Shown in pieces: positions 1 through 8,383 of a stretch of 19,002 nucleotides of DNA (position 1 is its first letter; each line of letters begins with the position of its first letter). The notes beneath the pieces were generated by a model, which had not been told where the DNA came from, did not search any database, and saw nothing but the letters and a program-made list of their open reading frames with translations. The stretch spans positions 54,955 through 73,956 of the forward strand of contig DMPB01000173.1 of NCBI GenBank assembly GCA_003456175.1, written 5' to 3'. A program made the position numbers and the translations under genes. Origin of the DNA: Chitinophagaceae bacterium (lineage in GTDB: Bacteria > Bacteroidota > Bacteroidia > Chitinophagales > Chitinophagaceae).

Positions 1-1120
1 AGACATTTTGCAAACCTTCGAAGGATTGGTTAAACGTATTTTTAAAGATGTAAAAGGTATCGATTATACCGAAGCTGTAGCCCGCACTACTTGGGAAGAA
101 GCCATGTGGACTTACGGTAACGATAAGCCCGACATACGCTTTGGTATGCAGTTATGCAACCTCAAGTATCCGCAGCACACATTTGCCGCAAGGCCAATAT
201 TGCAACACTTAATTGATGGTGCCGACTTTAAAGTATTTGATGAAGCCGAAACCGTTATTGCAATTAGTGTACCCGGTTGCAGTGAATATAGCCGCAAGCA
301 AACCGACGAACTAACTGAATGGGTAAAGCGTCCACAAATTGGTATGAAAGGGTTGGTATTTATAAAAGTGAATACCGACGGAACGTACAAAAGCAGCGTA
401 GATAAGTTCTATAGCGAAGAACGTTTAAAAGCCATTGCCGAAGCAACAAATGCACAAGCAGGCGATTTAATTTTAATACTTGCCGGTGCAGAAGAACGTA
501 CCCGTAAAGCAATGAGTGAACTACGCTTAGAAATGGGTAAGCGTTTGGGCTTACGTAAAGAAAATGAGTTCAAGTTATTGTGGGTATTAGACTTCCCACT
601 ATTTGAATATGCTGAAGAAGAAAATCGTTGGGTAGCAAGGCATCACCCATTCACGTCACCGAAGCCTAGCGATATTGCTACAATGATTAACAATAATCCT
701 GTAATAGATAACCCAGCCGAATATTTAAAACATCCGTACGCCAATATTAAAGCCAATGCTTACGATATGGTTTTGAACGGTAATGAAATTGGCGGTGGTA
801 GTATTAGAATTTATCAGAAAGAATTACAGCAAAAAATGTTCGCTGCCCTAGGCATGGATGAGGCAGAGCAAAAACATAAGTTTGGCTTCTTGCTTGGTGC
901 TTTTGAGTACGGTGCGCCGCCACATGGCGGTATTGCTTTTGGCTTTGATCGCTTATGCTCAATTTTGGGTGGCAGCGAAAGTATTAGAGACTTTATTGCT
1001 TTCCCTAAAAACAATAGTGGCCGCGATGTTATGCTCGATGCACCGAGCAGTATTGATCAAAAGCAGTTCGATGAATTACAAATTCAATTGAATTTGACTA
1101 ACAGCAAACAACAAGCATGA
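1..1120 (+). CDS. aspS: Aspartate--tRNA ligase, C-terminal part (5' end outside window)
   Basis: Class II aminoacyl-tRNA synthetase that charges tRNA-Asp with aspartate in the cytoplasm. The frame is open at the left edge (first full codon at 2, reading D-I-L-Q-T-F-E-G-L-V), so the TTG at 8 is internal and not a start. About 372 residues are visible of a family usually near 580. The N-terminal anticodon-binding domain and motifs 1 and 2 are missing. Visible landmarks are KPDIRFGM, the AspRS insertion domain, ARHHPFTSPK, the substrate-site stretch NGNEIGGGSIRIY, and class II motif 3 GAPPHGGIAFGFDRL followed by IRDFIAFPK. It ends with TGA, which shares four bases (ATGA) with the next gene and so suggests translational coupling. 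Identity is clear from the motifs. Confidence 0.97.
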   Translation, partial: DILQTFEGLVKRIFKDVKGIDYTEAVARTTWEEAMWTYGNDKPDIRFGMQLCNLKYPQHTFAARPILQHLIDGADFKVFDEAETVIAISVPGCSEYSRKQTDELTEWVKRPQIGMKGLVFIKVNTDGTYKSSVDKFYSEERLKAIAEATNAQAGDLILILAGAEERTRKAMSELRLEMGKRLGLRKENEFKLLWVLDFPLFEYAEEENRWVARHHPFTSPKPSDIATMINNNPVIDNPAEYLKHPYANIKANAYDMVLNGNEIGGGSIRIYQKELQQKMFAALGMDEAEQKHKFGFLLGAFEYGAPPHGGIAFGFDRLCSILGGSESIRDFIAFPKNNSGRDVMLDAPSSIDQKQFDELQIQLNLTNSKQQA

Positions 1121-1617
1121 AGTTGATTAACATATACCGTATTTTAAGCTTTTTATTATTGCCCATTGCAATGCTTATTGCACCAATGGCTTTGATAACT
1201 TTATTAGGTGGTTTAGCCAATCCGCTAATATTACTACCGGCATTTATACTGCTTTGCATTGTAATATACACTTGGTGTAGTTTCAGATTTTTAATCGTAG
1301 GAATAGACCAACAAAAACCACTCAAGCAAAGCTTAAAAGATTGGCTAAAAGTGAACGCCTACGTAAGTATTGCATTTGCTGCACTTAGCGTAATTGATGG
1401 TATAGCTGCCCTCGCTAATCCACAAGTAATTGAACAAGCTATGCAGCAAGCCATGGAACAATCGGCTATGAATGGAGTAGACCCAACCATGCTACAAACC
1501 ATGATGCAGTTTGTAGTATATTTTTTATTAATCTATGGCGTTTTATTATTAGTACATATTGTACTATCGCTCCGCTTGGTTAAACTATATTCTTTTTTAT
1601 TTTCAAAAGAAAAATAA
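1117..1617 (+). CDS. Small four-helix inner-membrane protein of unknown function
   Basis: I do not recognise a family. The 166-residue product shows four hydrophobic segments at roughly 8-32, 36-60, 79-100 and 130-152, so it is probably an inner-membrane protein. The loop before the last helix (about 102-130) is rich in Met and Gln (QAMQQAMEQSAMNG, then MLQTMMQ) and may be an amphipathic helix. The ATG overlaps the aspS stop by four bases, and the TAA overlaps the rarA start by one base (TAATG). It therefore sits inside an aspS-membrane protein-rarA transcription unit and is very likely translated. The ends of this gene are fixed by these overlaps. No catalytic motif is visible. Confidence 0.8.
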   Translation: MKLINIYRILSFLLLPIAMLIAPMALITLLGGLANPLILLPAFILLCIVIYTWCSFRFLIVGIDQQKPLKQSLKDWLKVNAYVSIAFAALSVIDGIAALANPQVIEQAMQQAMEQSAMNGVDPTMLQTMMQFVVYFLLIYGVLLLVHIVLSLRLVKLYSFLFSKEK

Positions 1618-2903
1618 TGCAACAACCCCTCGCCGAACGTATGCGACCCACTCAATTGCAACACATTGCAGGGCAACAGCATATTATTGGCGAGGGCACT
1701 GTATTACAAACTGCTATTGCAAATGGCTACGTTCCTAGTATGATACTTTGGGGACCGCCAGGCGTTGGCAAAACAACACTTGCCAATGTTATTGCACATA
1801 CACTTAGCATTCCATTTTACCAGTTAAGTGCTATCAATAGTGGTGTTAAAGAAATTAGAGAAGTACTAACACTAGCGCAAGCACAACGAAAAGCTATTTT
1901 GTTTATCGATGAAATACATCGTTTTAATAAAAGTCAGCAAGATGCATTATTAGGAGCCGTAGAAAAAGGTATTGTTACACTTATTGGTGCTACTACCGAA
2001 AACCCAAGCTTTGAAGTTAATAGTGCCCTATTAAGTCGCTGCCAAGTGTACGTATTACAAGCTTTAAGCGGCAACGATTTAATGCAGCTTATTACCAATG
2101 CTATTCATACAGATACTTGGTTGCAACAATTTGATATTCATATCGAAAGTTACGAAGCATTACTGCAACTCAGTGGTGGCGATGGCAGAAAGCTACTTAA
2201 CCTATTTGAATTAGTAGTACAACAAATAGCAAATAACAGTAACCTTACGGTAAATGAACGTACTACCATCAATGTAACCAATACACTTGTACAACAAATT
2301 GCACAACAGCGAGTTGCACTTTACGACAAAAATGGTGAACAACATTACGATATCATTTCAGCGTTTATTAAGAGTATGCGAGGCAGCGACCCTAACGGCG
2401 CCGTATATTGGTTAGCTCGTATGATAGAAGGTGGCGAAACGGTAGAATTTATAGCACGCCGTATGCTAATTTTCGCAAGCGAAGATATTGGCAATGCCAA
2501 CCCAAACGCCTTATTACTAGCCAATACAACCTTTGATGCAGTTCAAAAAATAGGCTGGCCCGAAAGCAGAATCATATTAAGCCAATGTGCCATTTATTTA
2601 GCAAGTAGTGCTAAAAGCAATGCCAGTTATGAAGCTATTAACCAAGCCCAACAAATGGTACGTAGTACTGGCGACTTGCCAGTACCATTGCATATTCGTA
2701 ACGCACCTACCCAACTCATGAAAAACATGGGATATGGCGATAACTACCAATACAGCCACTTAGGCGAAAACAACTTCATTCCGCAAGAATATTTACCGCA
2801 AGGTATTACTGCTACACGCTTTTACAATCCGGGCAATAACGCCAGAGAAAATGAAATGCGTAAATTTTTGAGAGAACGTTGGAACGATAAATACGATTAC
2901 TAG
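1617..2903 (+). CDS. rarA: Replication-associated recombination protein A (RarA/MgsA AAA+ ATPase)
   Basis: AAA+ ATPase of the clamp-loader-like RarA/MgsA/WRNIP1 family, which acts at stalled replication forks. Walker A is GPPGVGKTT at residues 46-54, Walker B is LFIDEIHRF at 95-103, and the sensor/arginine-finger stretch GATTENPSFEVNSALLSRC is at about 124-142. The C-terminal tetramerisation region ends in the family signature YNPGNNARENEMRKFLRERW. The length of 428 residues is normal. The start overlaps the preceding stop by one base. Two copies of the interspersed ATTTACCGNAAGGT motif lie inside it: one encodes N-L-T-V-N in a probably variable linker (around residue 209), the other encodes YLPQG near the C-terminus. 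Confidence 0.95.
   Translation: MQQPLAERMRPTQLQHIAGQQHIIGEGTVLQTAIANGYVPSMILWGPPGVGKTTLANVIAHTLSIPFYQLSAINSGVKEIREVLTLAQAQRKAILFIDEIHRFNKSQQDALLGAVEKGIVTLIGATTENPSFEVNSALLSRCQVYVLQALSGNDLMQLITNAIHTDTWLQQFDIHIESYEALLQLSGGDGRKLLNLFELVVQQIANNSNLTVNERTTINVTNTLVQQIAQQRVALYDKNGEQHYDIISAFIKSMRGSDPNGAVYWLARMIEGGETVEFIARRMLIFASEDIGNANPNALLLANTTFDAVQKIGWPESRIILSQCAIYLASSAKSNASYEAINQAQQMVRSTGDLPVPLHIRNAPTQLMKNMGYGDNYQYSHLGENNFIPQEYLPQGITATRFYNPGNNARENEMRKFLRERWNDKYDY
2242..2255 (-). repeat. Interspersed motif copy (in rarA)
   Basis: Plus strand ACCTTACGGTAAAT, a 14/14 match to the reverse complement of ATTTACCGNAAGGT. It encodes L-T-V-N. Confidence 0.8.
2791..2804 (+). repeat. Interspersed motif copy (in rarA)
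   Basis: ATTTACCGCAAGGT, 14/14, encoding YLPQG. Confidence 0.8.
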
Positions 2904-2934
2904 CATCGCTTTTGCTGAAAAAAAAATCTTACTC

Positions 2935-2948
2935 ACCTTACGGTAAAT
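2935..2948 (-). repeat. Interspersed motif copy (rarA-peptidase spacer)
   Basis: Plus strand ACCTTACGGTAAAT, 14/14, located 32 bases after the rarA stop. Confidence 0.8.
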
Positions 2949-2990
2949 ACAGAAACGGCATTGTAATACAAGGCGTTGTATCTTAACCGT

Positions 2991-4343
2991 ATGAAAAAGA
3001 TATTCATCACTACCCTACTTATAGGTAGCACGCTTAGCAGTGCATTCACACAAGTAATTGTGCAGCGCCATAACACCATTGAAACTATGGTGCAACATGT
3101 TCATAGCGATAGTTTAAAAGCTCATATCAATGGCATGGTACAATTTACCACGCGGCATACATTAAGTGATGCCAGCGAAACCGGTAAAGGTATTGGAGCT
3201 GCAAGACTATGGGTATTACAACAAATGCAACGCTATGCACAGCAAAGCAATGGCCGTATGACTGCTTTTTTAGATACGGTTACACTACCAGCCGATGGTA
3301 AGCGTGTTGATCAACCCACATTGTTAGGCAACGTAATGGCAGTGTTAAAAGGTAGCGACCCTACCGATAAAAGGGTATTTATTATTTCAGGCCATCTTGA
3401 TAGTAGAGTTACCGATATTATGAATCGTACTTCTTTTGCACCAGGTGCTAACGACGATGGCAGTGGCGTTGCCGCTGTAATGGAATGTGCTCGTATCATG
3501 AGTAAGCAAAGCTTTCCAGCTACAATCATATTTGTAGCTGTAAGCGGCGAAGAGCAAAGCTTATTAGGTAGTGGCTACCTTGCCGAAAAAGCTAAGAAAG
3601 AAGGCTGGCAAATTGAAGCTGTACTCAATAACGATATCATGGGCAGCAACCACAGCAACGAAACGTTGATTATCGATAATACCAAACTTCGTGTTTTTAG
3701 CGAAGGCTTGCCAGCTTTTGAAACAGAAAAACAAGCTGCTCAAATTAGAATGCTCGGCAATGAAAATGATGGTAAGAGCCGACAATTGGCACGATATGTG
3801 AAGGAGATAGGCGAACGCTATGTTGATCAACTAGAAGTTAAACTCATTTATAGAAACGACCGATTCTTACGTGGCGGTGATCATACCCCTTTTGTACAAC
3901 GCGGTTTTGCCGCTGTTCGCCTTACGGAAATGAATGAAAACTTCGATCATCAACATCAAGATGTTCGTGTTGAAAATGGCAAGCAATACGGCGATTTGCC
4001 TGAGTTTATGGATTTTGAATACTTACGCAAAAATACCGCAGTTAACCTTGCAGTATTAGCCAATGCAGCAATGGCACCAAGTGCTCCGGTTGATGTAAAA
4101 ATTGATGTTAAAAACCTTACCAATAGCACACTGCTTTATTGGAAGCAACCATCATCAGGAAAAGTGAAAGGTTATTATGTACTAGTAAGAGAAACAACAG
4201 ATGCTACATGGCAAAAAAAGTTTTTTACAACAGCAACTACCTTGAGATTACCTTACAGTAAAGACAATTATTTTTTTGCAGTACAAGCCGTTGGCGAGAA
4301 TAATTGTGAGAGCCTTATTGTTACCCCAAGTGTTGGCAGATAA
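2991..4343 (+). CDS. Secreted M28-family zinc metallopeptidase with C-terminal Fn3-like domain
   Basis: Probable exported aminopeptidase of family M28. I place the start at the ATG at 2991, not the TTG 15 bases upstream, because it gives a clean signal peptide (MKKIFITTLLIGSTLSSAFT, cleavage near residue 20). Zinc-ligand motifs of M28 are visible: HLDS (H135), ANDDGSG (D155), SGEEQ (E187/E188), NNDIMG (D215) and the late HQHQD (about 320-324). The last 95 residues (from about 356) look like a fibronectin type III fold: PSAPVDVKI, LLYWKQP, GYYVLVRE. The next gene starts 13 bases downstream, so it is probably co-transcribed. Substrate cannot be told from sequence; export to the periplasm or outside is inferred. 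Confidence 0.9.
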   Translation: MKKIFITTLLIGSTLSSAFTQVIVQRHNTIETMVQHVHSDSLKAHINGMVQFTTRHTLSDASETGKGIGAARLWVLQQMQRYAQQSNGRMTAFLDTVTLPADGKRVDQPTLLGNVMAVLKGSDPTDKRVFIISGHLDSRVTDIMNRTSFAPGANDDGSGVAAVMECARIMSKQSFPATIIFVAVSGEEQSLLGSGYLAEKAKKEGWQIEAVLNNDIMGSNHSNETLIIDNTKLRVFSEGLPAFETEKQAAQIRMLGNENDGKSRQLARYVKEIGERYVDQLEVKLIYRNDRFLRGGDHTPFVQRGFAAVRLTEMNENFDHQHQDVRVENGKQYGDLPEFMDFEYLRKNTAVNLAVLANAAMAPSAPVDVKIDVKNLTNSTLLYWKQPSSGKVKGYYVLVRETTDATWQKKFFTTATTLRLPYSKDNYFFAVQAVGENNCESLIVTPSVGR

Positions 4344-4356
4344 AAACATTTAAACA

Positions 4357-5622
4357 ATGCACCCATTTTTTGAAAAATTTGCACTACACCACGAAAAAGA
4401 AGATTACGTTGATACTATCAACGCTATTGAAAAAGGCGTAGTGTTTACAGGAACCAATTTATGGGTGCTTATCATTGCCATTTTTGTAGCATCGCTAGGG
4501 CTTAACGTTAATTCTACTGCGGTAATTATCGGAGCTATGCTTATATCGCCGCTCATGGGCCCCATAATGGGTTTAGGGCTAAGTTTAGGCATTTACAATG
4601 TACCGCTCTTAAAAAAATCAGGATACAATTATGCTATCGCAACATTGGTGGCATTAACTACATCAACCATATACTTTTTGGTATCGCCTATTAACGATGC
4701 ACACTCCGAAATTCTTGCACGTACTTCGCCCAATATATATGATGTTTTAATTGCATTTTTTGGTGGTGGTGCTGGTATGTTAGCAACAGCAAGTAAGCAG
4801 AAAGGAAATGTTGTTACAGGCGTAGCCATTGCAACAGCACTAATGCCGCCCCTTTGCACAGCTGGCTATGGTTTAGCAACCCAACAATGGCAGTATTTTT
4901 TTGGCGCATTTTATTTGTATTTCATCAATACTGTTTTTATTGCATTTGCAACGTATGTAGTAACACGCTTACTGAAATTTCCGTTGGTTAATTTTAACGA
5001 TATCAAAAAATTCAAATCTCACCAGCGAGTTGCAGGTATACTTACACTACTTACCGTATTACCAAGTATTTACTTTGGATATGAAATGATAAAGGAAAAT
5101 CATTTCGAAAAGGTAGCGAATACCTTTATTGATAAAGAGGCCCACTTCCCTAACGACTATCTCTTACAAAAGAAAATAGAACCTAAAACAAAGAAAATTA
5201 CATTGGTTTTTGGTGGTGCTAAAATTAGCAATACCGCTATTGAACAACTACAACATAAGCTTAATACCTATTACTTACCTCATGCTACGGTTACTGTGAT
5301 GCAAGGCTTCACGTATCTTACAGAAAATGATGCTATCAAAAATCAGCAATTAGCCTTGTTACTCGCCGATGCTGCACAGAAAAAACAACCACCGGTTGAT
5401 AAGCAACAACTCTTTAAAGAACTCGTAGCCATTAGTCCGCATGTAAGTAGTATAGAACTTTATGCTACAGAAAGCATTTATACAGATAGTAGCACAACAA
5501 ACGGCTATACAATAATTGCTACTACCCCAAAAAACAATAGTTCCATAGATACACTAACCCTAAAAAACTGGCTGCAACAAAAACTACAAACTAGTAGTAT
5601 TAACCTAATCATAACACCATGA
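4357..5622 (+). CDS. DUF389 family integral membrane protein
   Basis: This matches the DUF389 (TIGR00341-type) membrane family, whose biochemical role is unknown. The N-terminal half (about residues 30-243) carries the family's conserved stretches: TGTNLWVLIIAIFVASLGLN, STAVIIGAMLISPLMGPIMG, GVAIATALMPPLCTAGYGLA. It contains about six membrane segments. Residues after about 245 are a soluble domain with alternating strand- and helix-like stretches. It starts 13 bases after the peptidase and its TGA overlaps the ATG of the glycosyltransferase gene by four bases (ATGA), implying an operon. Family assignment is confident; function is not. Confidence 0.88.
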   Translation: MHPFFEKFALHHEKEDYVDTINAIEKGVVFTGTNLWVLIIAIFVASLGLNVNSTAVIIGAMLISPLMGPIMGLGLSLGIYNVPLLKKSGYNYAIATLVALTTSTIYFLVSPINDAHSEILARTSPNIYDVLIAFFGGGAGMLATASKQKGNVVTGVAIATALMPPLCTAGYGLATQQWQYFFGAFYLYFINTVFIAFATYVVTRLLKFPLVNFNDIKKFKSHQRVAGILTLLTVLPSIYFGYEMIKENHFEKVANTFIDKEAHFPNDYLLQKKIEPKTKKITLVFGGAKISNTAIEQLQHKLNTYYLPHATVTVMQGFTYLTENDAIKNQQLALLLADAAQKKQPPVDKQQLFKELVAISPHVSSIELYATESIYTDSSTTNGYTIIATTPKNNSSIDTLTLKNWLQQKLQTSSINLIITP

Positions 5623-6992
5623 TATCTGTTGTAATCCCAGCTTTAAATGAAGAAAATACCATTACCCATGTAGTAACGCTAGCTTTACAAACGCCACAAG
5701 TAACAGAAGTAATTGTTGTAGACGATAAGTCGCTTGATAATACTGCTAACCTTGCGGTAAATGCTGGCGCAAAAGTAATTACTAGTACAAAACTTGGCAA
5801 AGGCGCCTCTATGAAAGATGGTGTGCTATATGCTCAAAATGAAGTAATTGTATTTTTAGATGCCGATATAACTACCTATTCATCTGACACAGTAACAAAA
5901 CTAGCTACTCCAATACTAAACAATGAAGCCGACTTTGTGAAGTCGTACTTTACAAGGCAAGCAGGCAGAGTTACTGCATTGGTAGCCAAACCACTATTAC
6001 ATATCATCAATCCATCTTTTCCGCCATTTGAGCAACCACTGAGTGGCATGGTTGCCGGAAGAAAATCTATGTTAGAAAAGTGCGATTTTGAAGATGGCTA
6101 TGGCGTTGATATTGGGTTGCTGATAGACATGTATCATGCTAATGCCGTGATACAAGAAGTGAATATAGGCACCATAGAAAACAGAATGCAACCCTTAGAG
6201 CAACTTGGCAAAATGTCGCTTGAAGTAGCTAGAACAATTCTCAAAAAATCAAAAGATAAAAACTTTCAAAATCTCGAAACCTATGAAGACATTCAGGTAA
6301 TCAGAGATCAGATGGAGTATGCTATTAAAGAACAGTTATTACACCTCAAAAAAATTGCTGTTTTTGACATGGATAATACCATCTTACGAAACAGCTTTAT
6401 TCAAACAGCAACGAAGGTATTTGGCTGTAACGAGCAACTATTACATATTGTTACTAATTCCGACAATCCGTTTATACGTACAAAGCAAATAGCACAATTA
6501 CTCAAAGGCAAAAATATTGGCGAATTAACACATATAGCTGATAGTATTACCGTTACCCCAGGATTAGAAGCATTAATACAAGTACTAAAGCAACAAGGTT
6601 ACATTATTGGTATTATCAGCGATAGTTACAACTGTATCACCAATCATATCAAAAACAAATTTGGTTTTGATTTCACAATTGCCAACGAATTAGAATTTTC
6701 TAAGAGTGTTGCAACGGGTGAGGTTAAAATACCATCTTTTTTTTTGAATAATGAACAGAGCATGTGCAAGCATGATTATTGTAAACTGAATGCCTTAATT
6801 TCGGTATGCAACCGTTACCATGTAGATATTAAAAATACTATTTACATTGGTGATGGAGAAAACGACATTTGTTGTGTTAAAAAAGCGGGCATTGGTATTG
6901 CTTTCTGTGCCACGCATCATACATTAGATATCGTTGCAGATTATGTAATTAAAGAACCAGATTTCACTTATGTTATTCCAACACTACAATAA
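5619..6992 (+). CDS. Family 2-type glycosyltransferase fused to HAD phosphatase
   Basis: A two-domain enzyme of 457 residues. Residues 1 to about 215 are a GT-A glycosyltransferase: ISVVIPALNEENTI at the N-terminus, VVDDKSLDNT (33-42), the metal-binding FLDADITTY (79-87), and QPLSGMVAGRKSM followed by EDGYGVDIGLLIDM (139-171). The last stretch resembles glucosyl-3-phosphoglycerate synthases. Residues 245-457 are a SerB-like HAD hydrolase: VFDMDNTIL (D250/D252), GIISDSYN (331-338), a Lys near 389, and YIGDGENDICCVKKAG (409-424). A synthase joined to its own product phosphatase is the simplest reading, for example a glycosyl-phosphoglycerate-type compatible solute pathway, but the substrate is inference. 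The start overlaps the DUF389 stop by four bases. One interspersed motif copy encodes N-L-A-V-N at residues 44-48. Confidence 0.85.
   Translation: MISVVIPALNEENTITHVVTLALQTPQVTEVIVVDDKSLDNTANLAVNAGAKVITSTKLGKGASMKDGVLYAQNEVIVFLDADITTYSSDTVTKLATPILNNEADFVKSYFTRQAGRVTALVAKPLLHIINPSFPPFEQPLSGMVAGRKSMLEKCDFEDGYGVDIGLLIDMYHANAVIQEVNIGTIENRMQPLEQLGKMSLEVARTILKKSKDKNFQNLETYEDIQVIRDQMEYAIKEQLLHLKKIAVFDMDNTILRNSFIQTATKVFGCNEQLLHIVTNSDNPFIRTKQIAQLLKGKNIGELTHIADSITVTPGLEALIQVLKQQGYIIGIISDSYNCITNHIKNKFGFDFTIANELEFSKSVATGEVKIPSFFLNNEQSMCKHDYCKLNALISVCNRYHVDIKNTIYIGDGENDICCVKKAGIGIAFCATHHTLDIVADYVIKEPDFTYVIPTLQ
5749..5762 (-). repeat. Interspersed motif copy (in glycosyltransferase gene)
   Basis: Plus strand ACCTTGCGGTAAAT, 14/14 with C as the variable base on the minus strand. 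It encodes L-A-V-N. Confidence 0.8.
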
Positions 6993-7026
6993 ATATACCA
7001 CTAACCTATTACCAGATTTGTTACGT

Positions 7027-7893
7027 ATGAAAGTACAATTAATCCTACTAGTATTTGCTATTGCAATTACTGGTTCAAGCTGCTCTAAATCTACCGACAA
7101 CACTAGCAACGGCGAGCTTCCTGCACAAACGTTAATAGATGTTGCTTACGGTAGCGACCCATTACAGAAAATGGATATTTATTTACCGCAAGGTAGAACT
7201 ACTGCCAATACAAAAGTTGCAGTGTTAATACATGGTGGTGCTTGGCTAGCCGGCGATAAAGCTGATTTTAATAACGATATACCCACACTTAGAGCACAAT
7301 TACCTGATTACGCATTTTTTAATATCAACTACCGTTTAGCCACCTTACAAGGTGCTAACAGATGGCCCACACAATTAAATGATGTTAATGCAGCTTACCA
7401 ATTCTTAAAAAATAAGTTCAACGAATATCAAGTGAATGGCGATAAAACAATCGTATTAGGCGCTAGTGCTGGTGCGCAACTTGCATTGATGCAAGCCTAT
7501 CAGAATAATAGTGATAATAAAATTAAAGTTGTGGTTGACCTTTTCGGGCCAACAGATTTAACCGACTTGTACAACAACCCGCCCGACCCACAATACCCTA
7601 ACCTGCTACAAATTTTCATGAGTGGTACACCTACGAGCAATACAGCCAATTATAACAGTGCTAGCCCCATACGCTTCGTGAACAATCAAGTACCGCCAAC
7701 CATAATTTTTCATGGCACCAACGATAATGTAGTACCTATCAGACAAAGCGATAGCCTACATGCTAGGTTGCAAAGAGCAAATGTTATTACGCAGTACACT
7801 AGATACAATGGCGAAGCGCATGGCTGGAGCGGTAATAACCTCGTAGACACATATAACAAAAGTGTAGCATTTATAAAACAATACAACCCGTAA
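7027..7893 (+). CDS. Lipoprotein alpha/beta-hydrolase esterase (BD-FAE/carboxylesterase-like)
   Basis: Serine esterase with an alpha/beta-hydrolase fold, probably anchored in the cell envelope. I start at ATG 7027, 34 bases after the previous stop, because it gives a signal sequence ending in ITGSSC (Cys19, a relaxed lipobox). The ATG at 6970 would overlap the upstream gene and bury this signal. The oxyanion-hole motif is IHGGAW (68-73). The catalytic triad is predicted as S147 in GASAG, D233 in GTNDNVVP and H265 in EAHGW. The 288-residue length suits the family. Substrate is unknown; feruloyl or acetyl esterase activity is possible from family knowledge. ElaA follows after three bases. The interspersed motif encodes YLPQG at residues 52-56. 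Confidence 0.87.
   Translation: MKVQLILLVFAIAITGSSCSKSTDNTSNGELPAQTLIDVAYGSDPLQKMDIYLPQGRTTANTKVAVLIHGGAWLAGDKADFNNDIPTLRAQLPDYAFFNINYRLATLQGANRWPTQLNDVNAAYQFLKNKFNEYQVNGDKTIVLGASAGAQLALMQAYQNNSDNKIKVVVDLFGPTDLTDLYNNPPDPQYPNLLQIFMSGTPTSNTANYNSASPIRFVNNQVPPTIIFHGTNDNVVPIRQSDSLHARLQRANVITQYTRYNGEAHGWSGNNLVDTYNKSVAFIKQYNP
7181..7194 (+). repeat. Interspersed motif copy (in esterase gene)
   Basis: ATTTACCGCAAGGT, 14/14, encoding YLPQG. Confidence 0.8.
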
Positions 7894-7896
7894 CAC

Positions 7897-8346
7897 ATGC
7901 AAGTGCATTGGCGTATTACACCGTTTCATGAATTATCTTCTAAAGTACTATACGATATTTTACAACTACGAAGTGAGGTATTTGTAGTAGAACAAAACTG
8001 TGTGTACCTAGATGCCGATGGTAAAGATGAACATGCGCTACATTTATATGGATTGCTGGATACAACTATTGTAGCATATGCCCGACTTTTACCGCAAGGT
8101 ATTTCATACGATAACTATTGTTCTATTGGCAGGGTGGTAAGTAATCTTAAGTATCGTAAACATGGTTTTGGTAAGCAGTTAATGCACGCTGCAATTCAGG
8201 CTTGTAACACGCACTTTCAACATATACCAATCAAAATTGGAGCACAACAATACCTACAACACTTCTATGAAAGCTTTGGCTTTGTAGTAGCAAGCGATAT
8301 GTATTTAGAAGATGGCATACCACATATAACAATGGTGCTCCATTAG
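7897..8346 (+). CDS. elaA: ElaA-family GNAT N-acetyltransferase
   Basis: GCN5-related acetyltransferase of the ElaA subfamily, 149 residues, which is the usual length. Signature stretches are LQLRSEVFVVEQNCVYLDAD (23-42) with KDEHALHL, ARLLP (62-66), IGRVV (77-81), and the acetyl-CoA pyrophosphate loop RKHGFGKQLM (87-96). The end YESFGFVVASDMYLEDGIPHITM is typical. It starts three bases after the esterase stop and closes the rightward run of genes. The acceptor substrate is unknown for this family. A motif copy encodes LLPQG, which here coincides with the family's own conserved RLLP. The stop codon lies in the loop of a hairpin that may terminate transcription. Confidence 0.9.
   Translation: MQVHWRITPFHELSSKVLYDILQLRSEVFVVEQNCVYLDADGKDEHALHLYGLLDTTIVAYARLLPQGISYDNYCSIGRVVSNLKYRKHGFGKQLMHAAIQACNTHFQHIPIKIGAQQYLQHFYESFGFVVASDMYLEDGIPHITMVLH
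8087..8100 (+). repeat. Interspersed motif copy (in elaA)
   Basis: TTTTACCGCAAGGT, 13/14, encoding LLPQG. Confidence 0.75.
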
Positions 8347-8359
8347 TAGAGCACCATTG
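8330..8359. terminator. Hairpin spanning the elaA stop; possible bidirectional terminator
   Basis: Perfect 11-bp arms CAATGGTGCTC (8330-8340) and GAGCACCATTG (8349-8359) with an 8-base loop that contains the elaA TAG. It lies between convergent elaA and uvrA. There is no U-run on either side, so termination is inferred from position and stem strength only. Confidence 0.5.
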
Positions 8360-8368
8360 CAGTATATA

Positions 8369-8383
8369 TCCTTACGGTAAATG
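8369..8383 (-). repeat. Interspersed motif copy directly after the uvrA stop
   Basis: Plus strand TCCTTACGGTAAATG, 13/14. On the minus strand CATTTACCGTAAGG follows the uvrA TAA with no gap. Confidence 0.8.

Noticed and set aside
3919..3932. GCCTTACGGAAATG in the peptidase gene as a motif copy
   Set aside because: One base is missing in an arm, and the encoded RLTEMNEN region is probably conserved in M28 peptidases for its own reasons.
4250..4263. ACCTTACAGTAAAG in the peptidase gene as a motif copy
   Set aside because: Only 12/14, with a change in the otherwise fixed CG and a different reading frame from the other coding copies.
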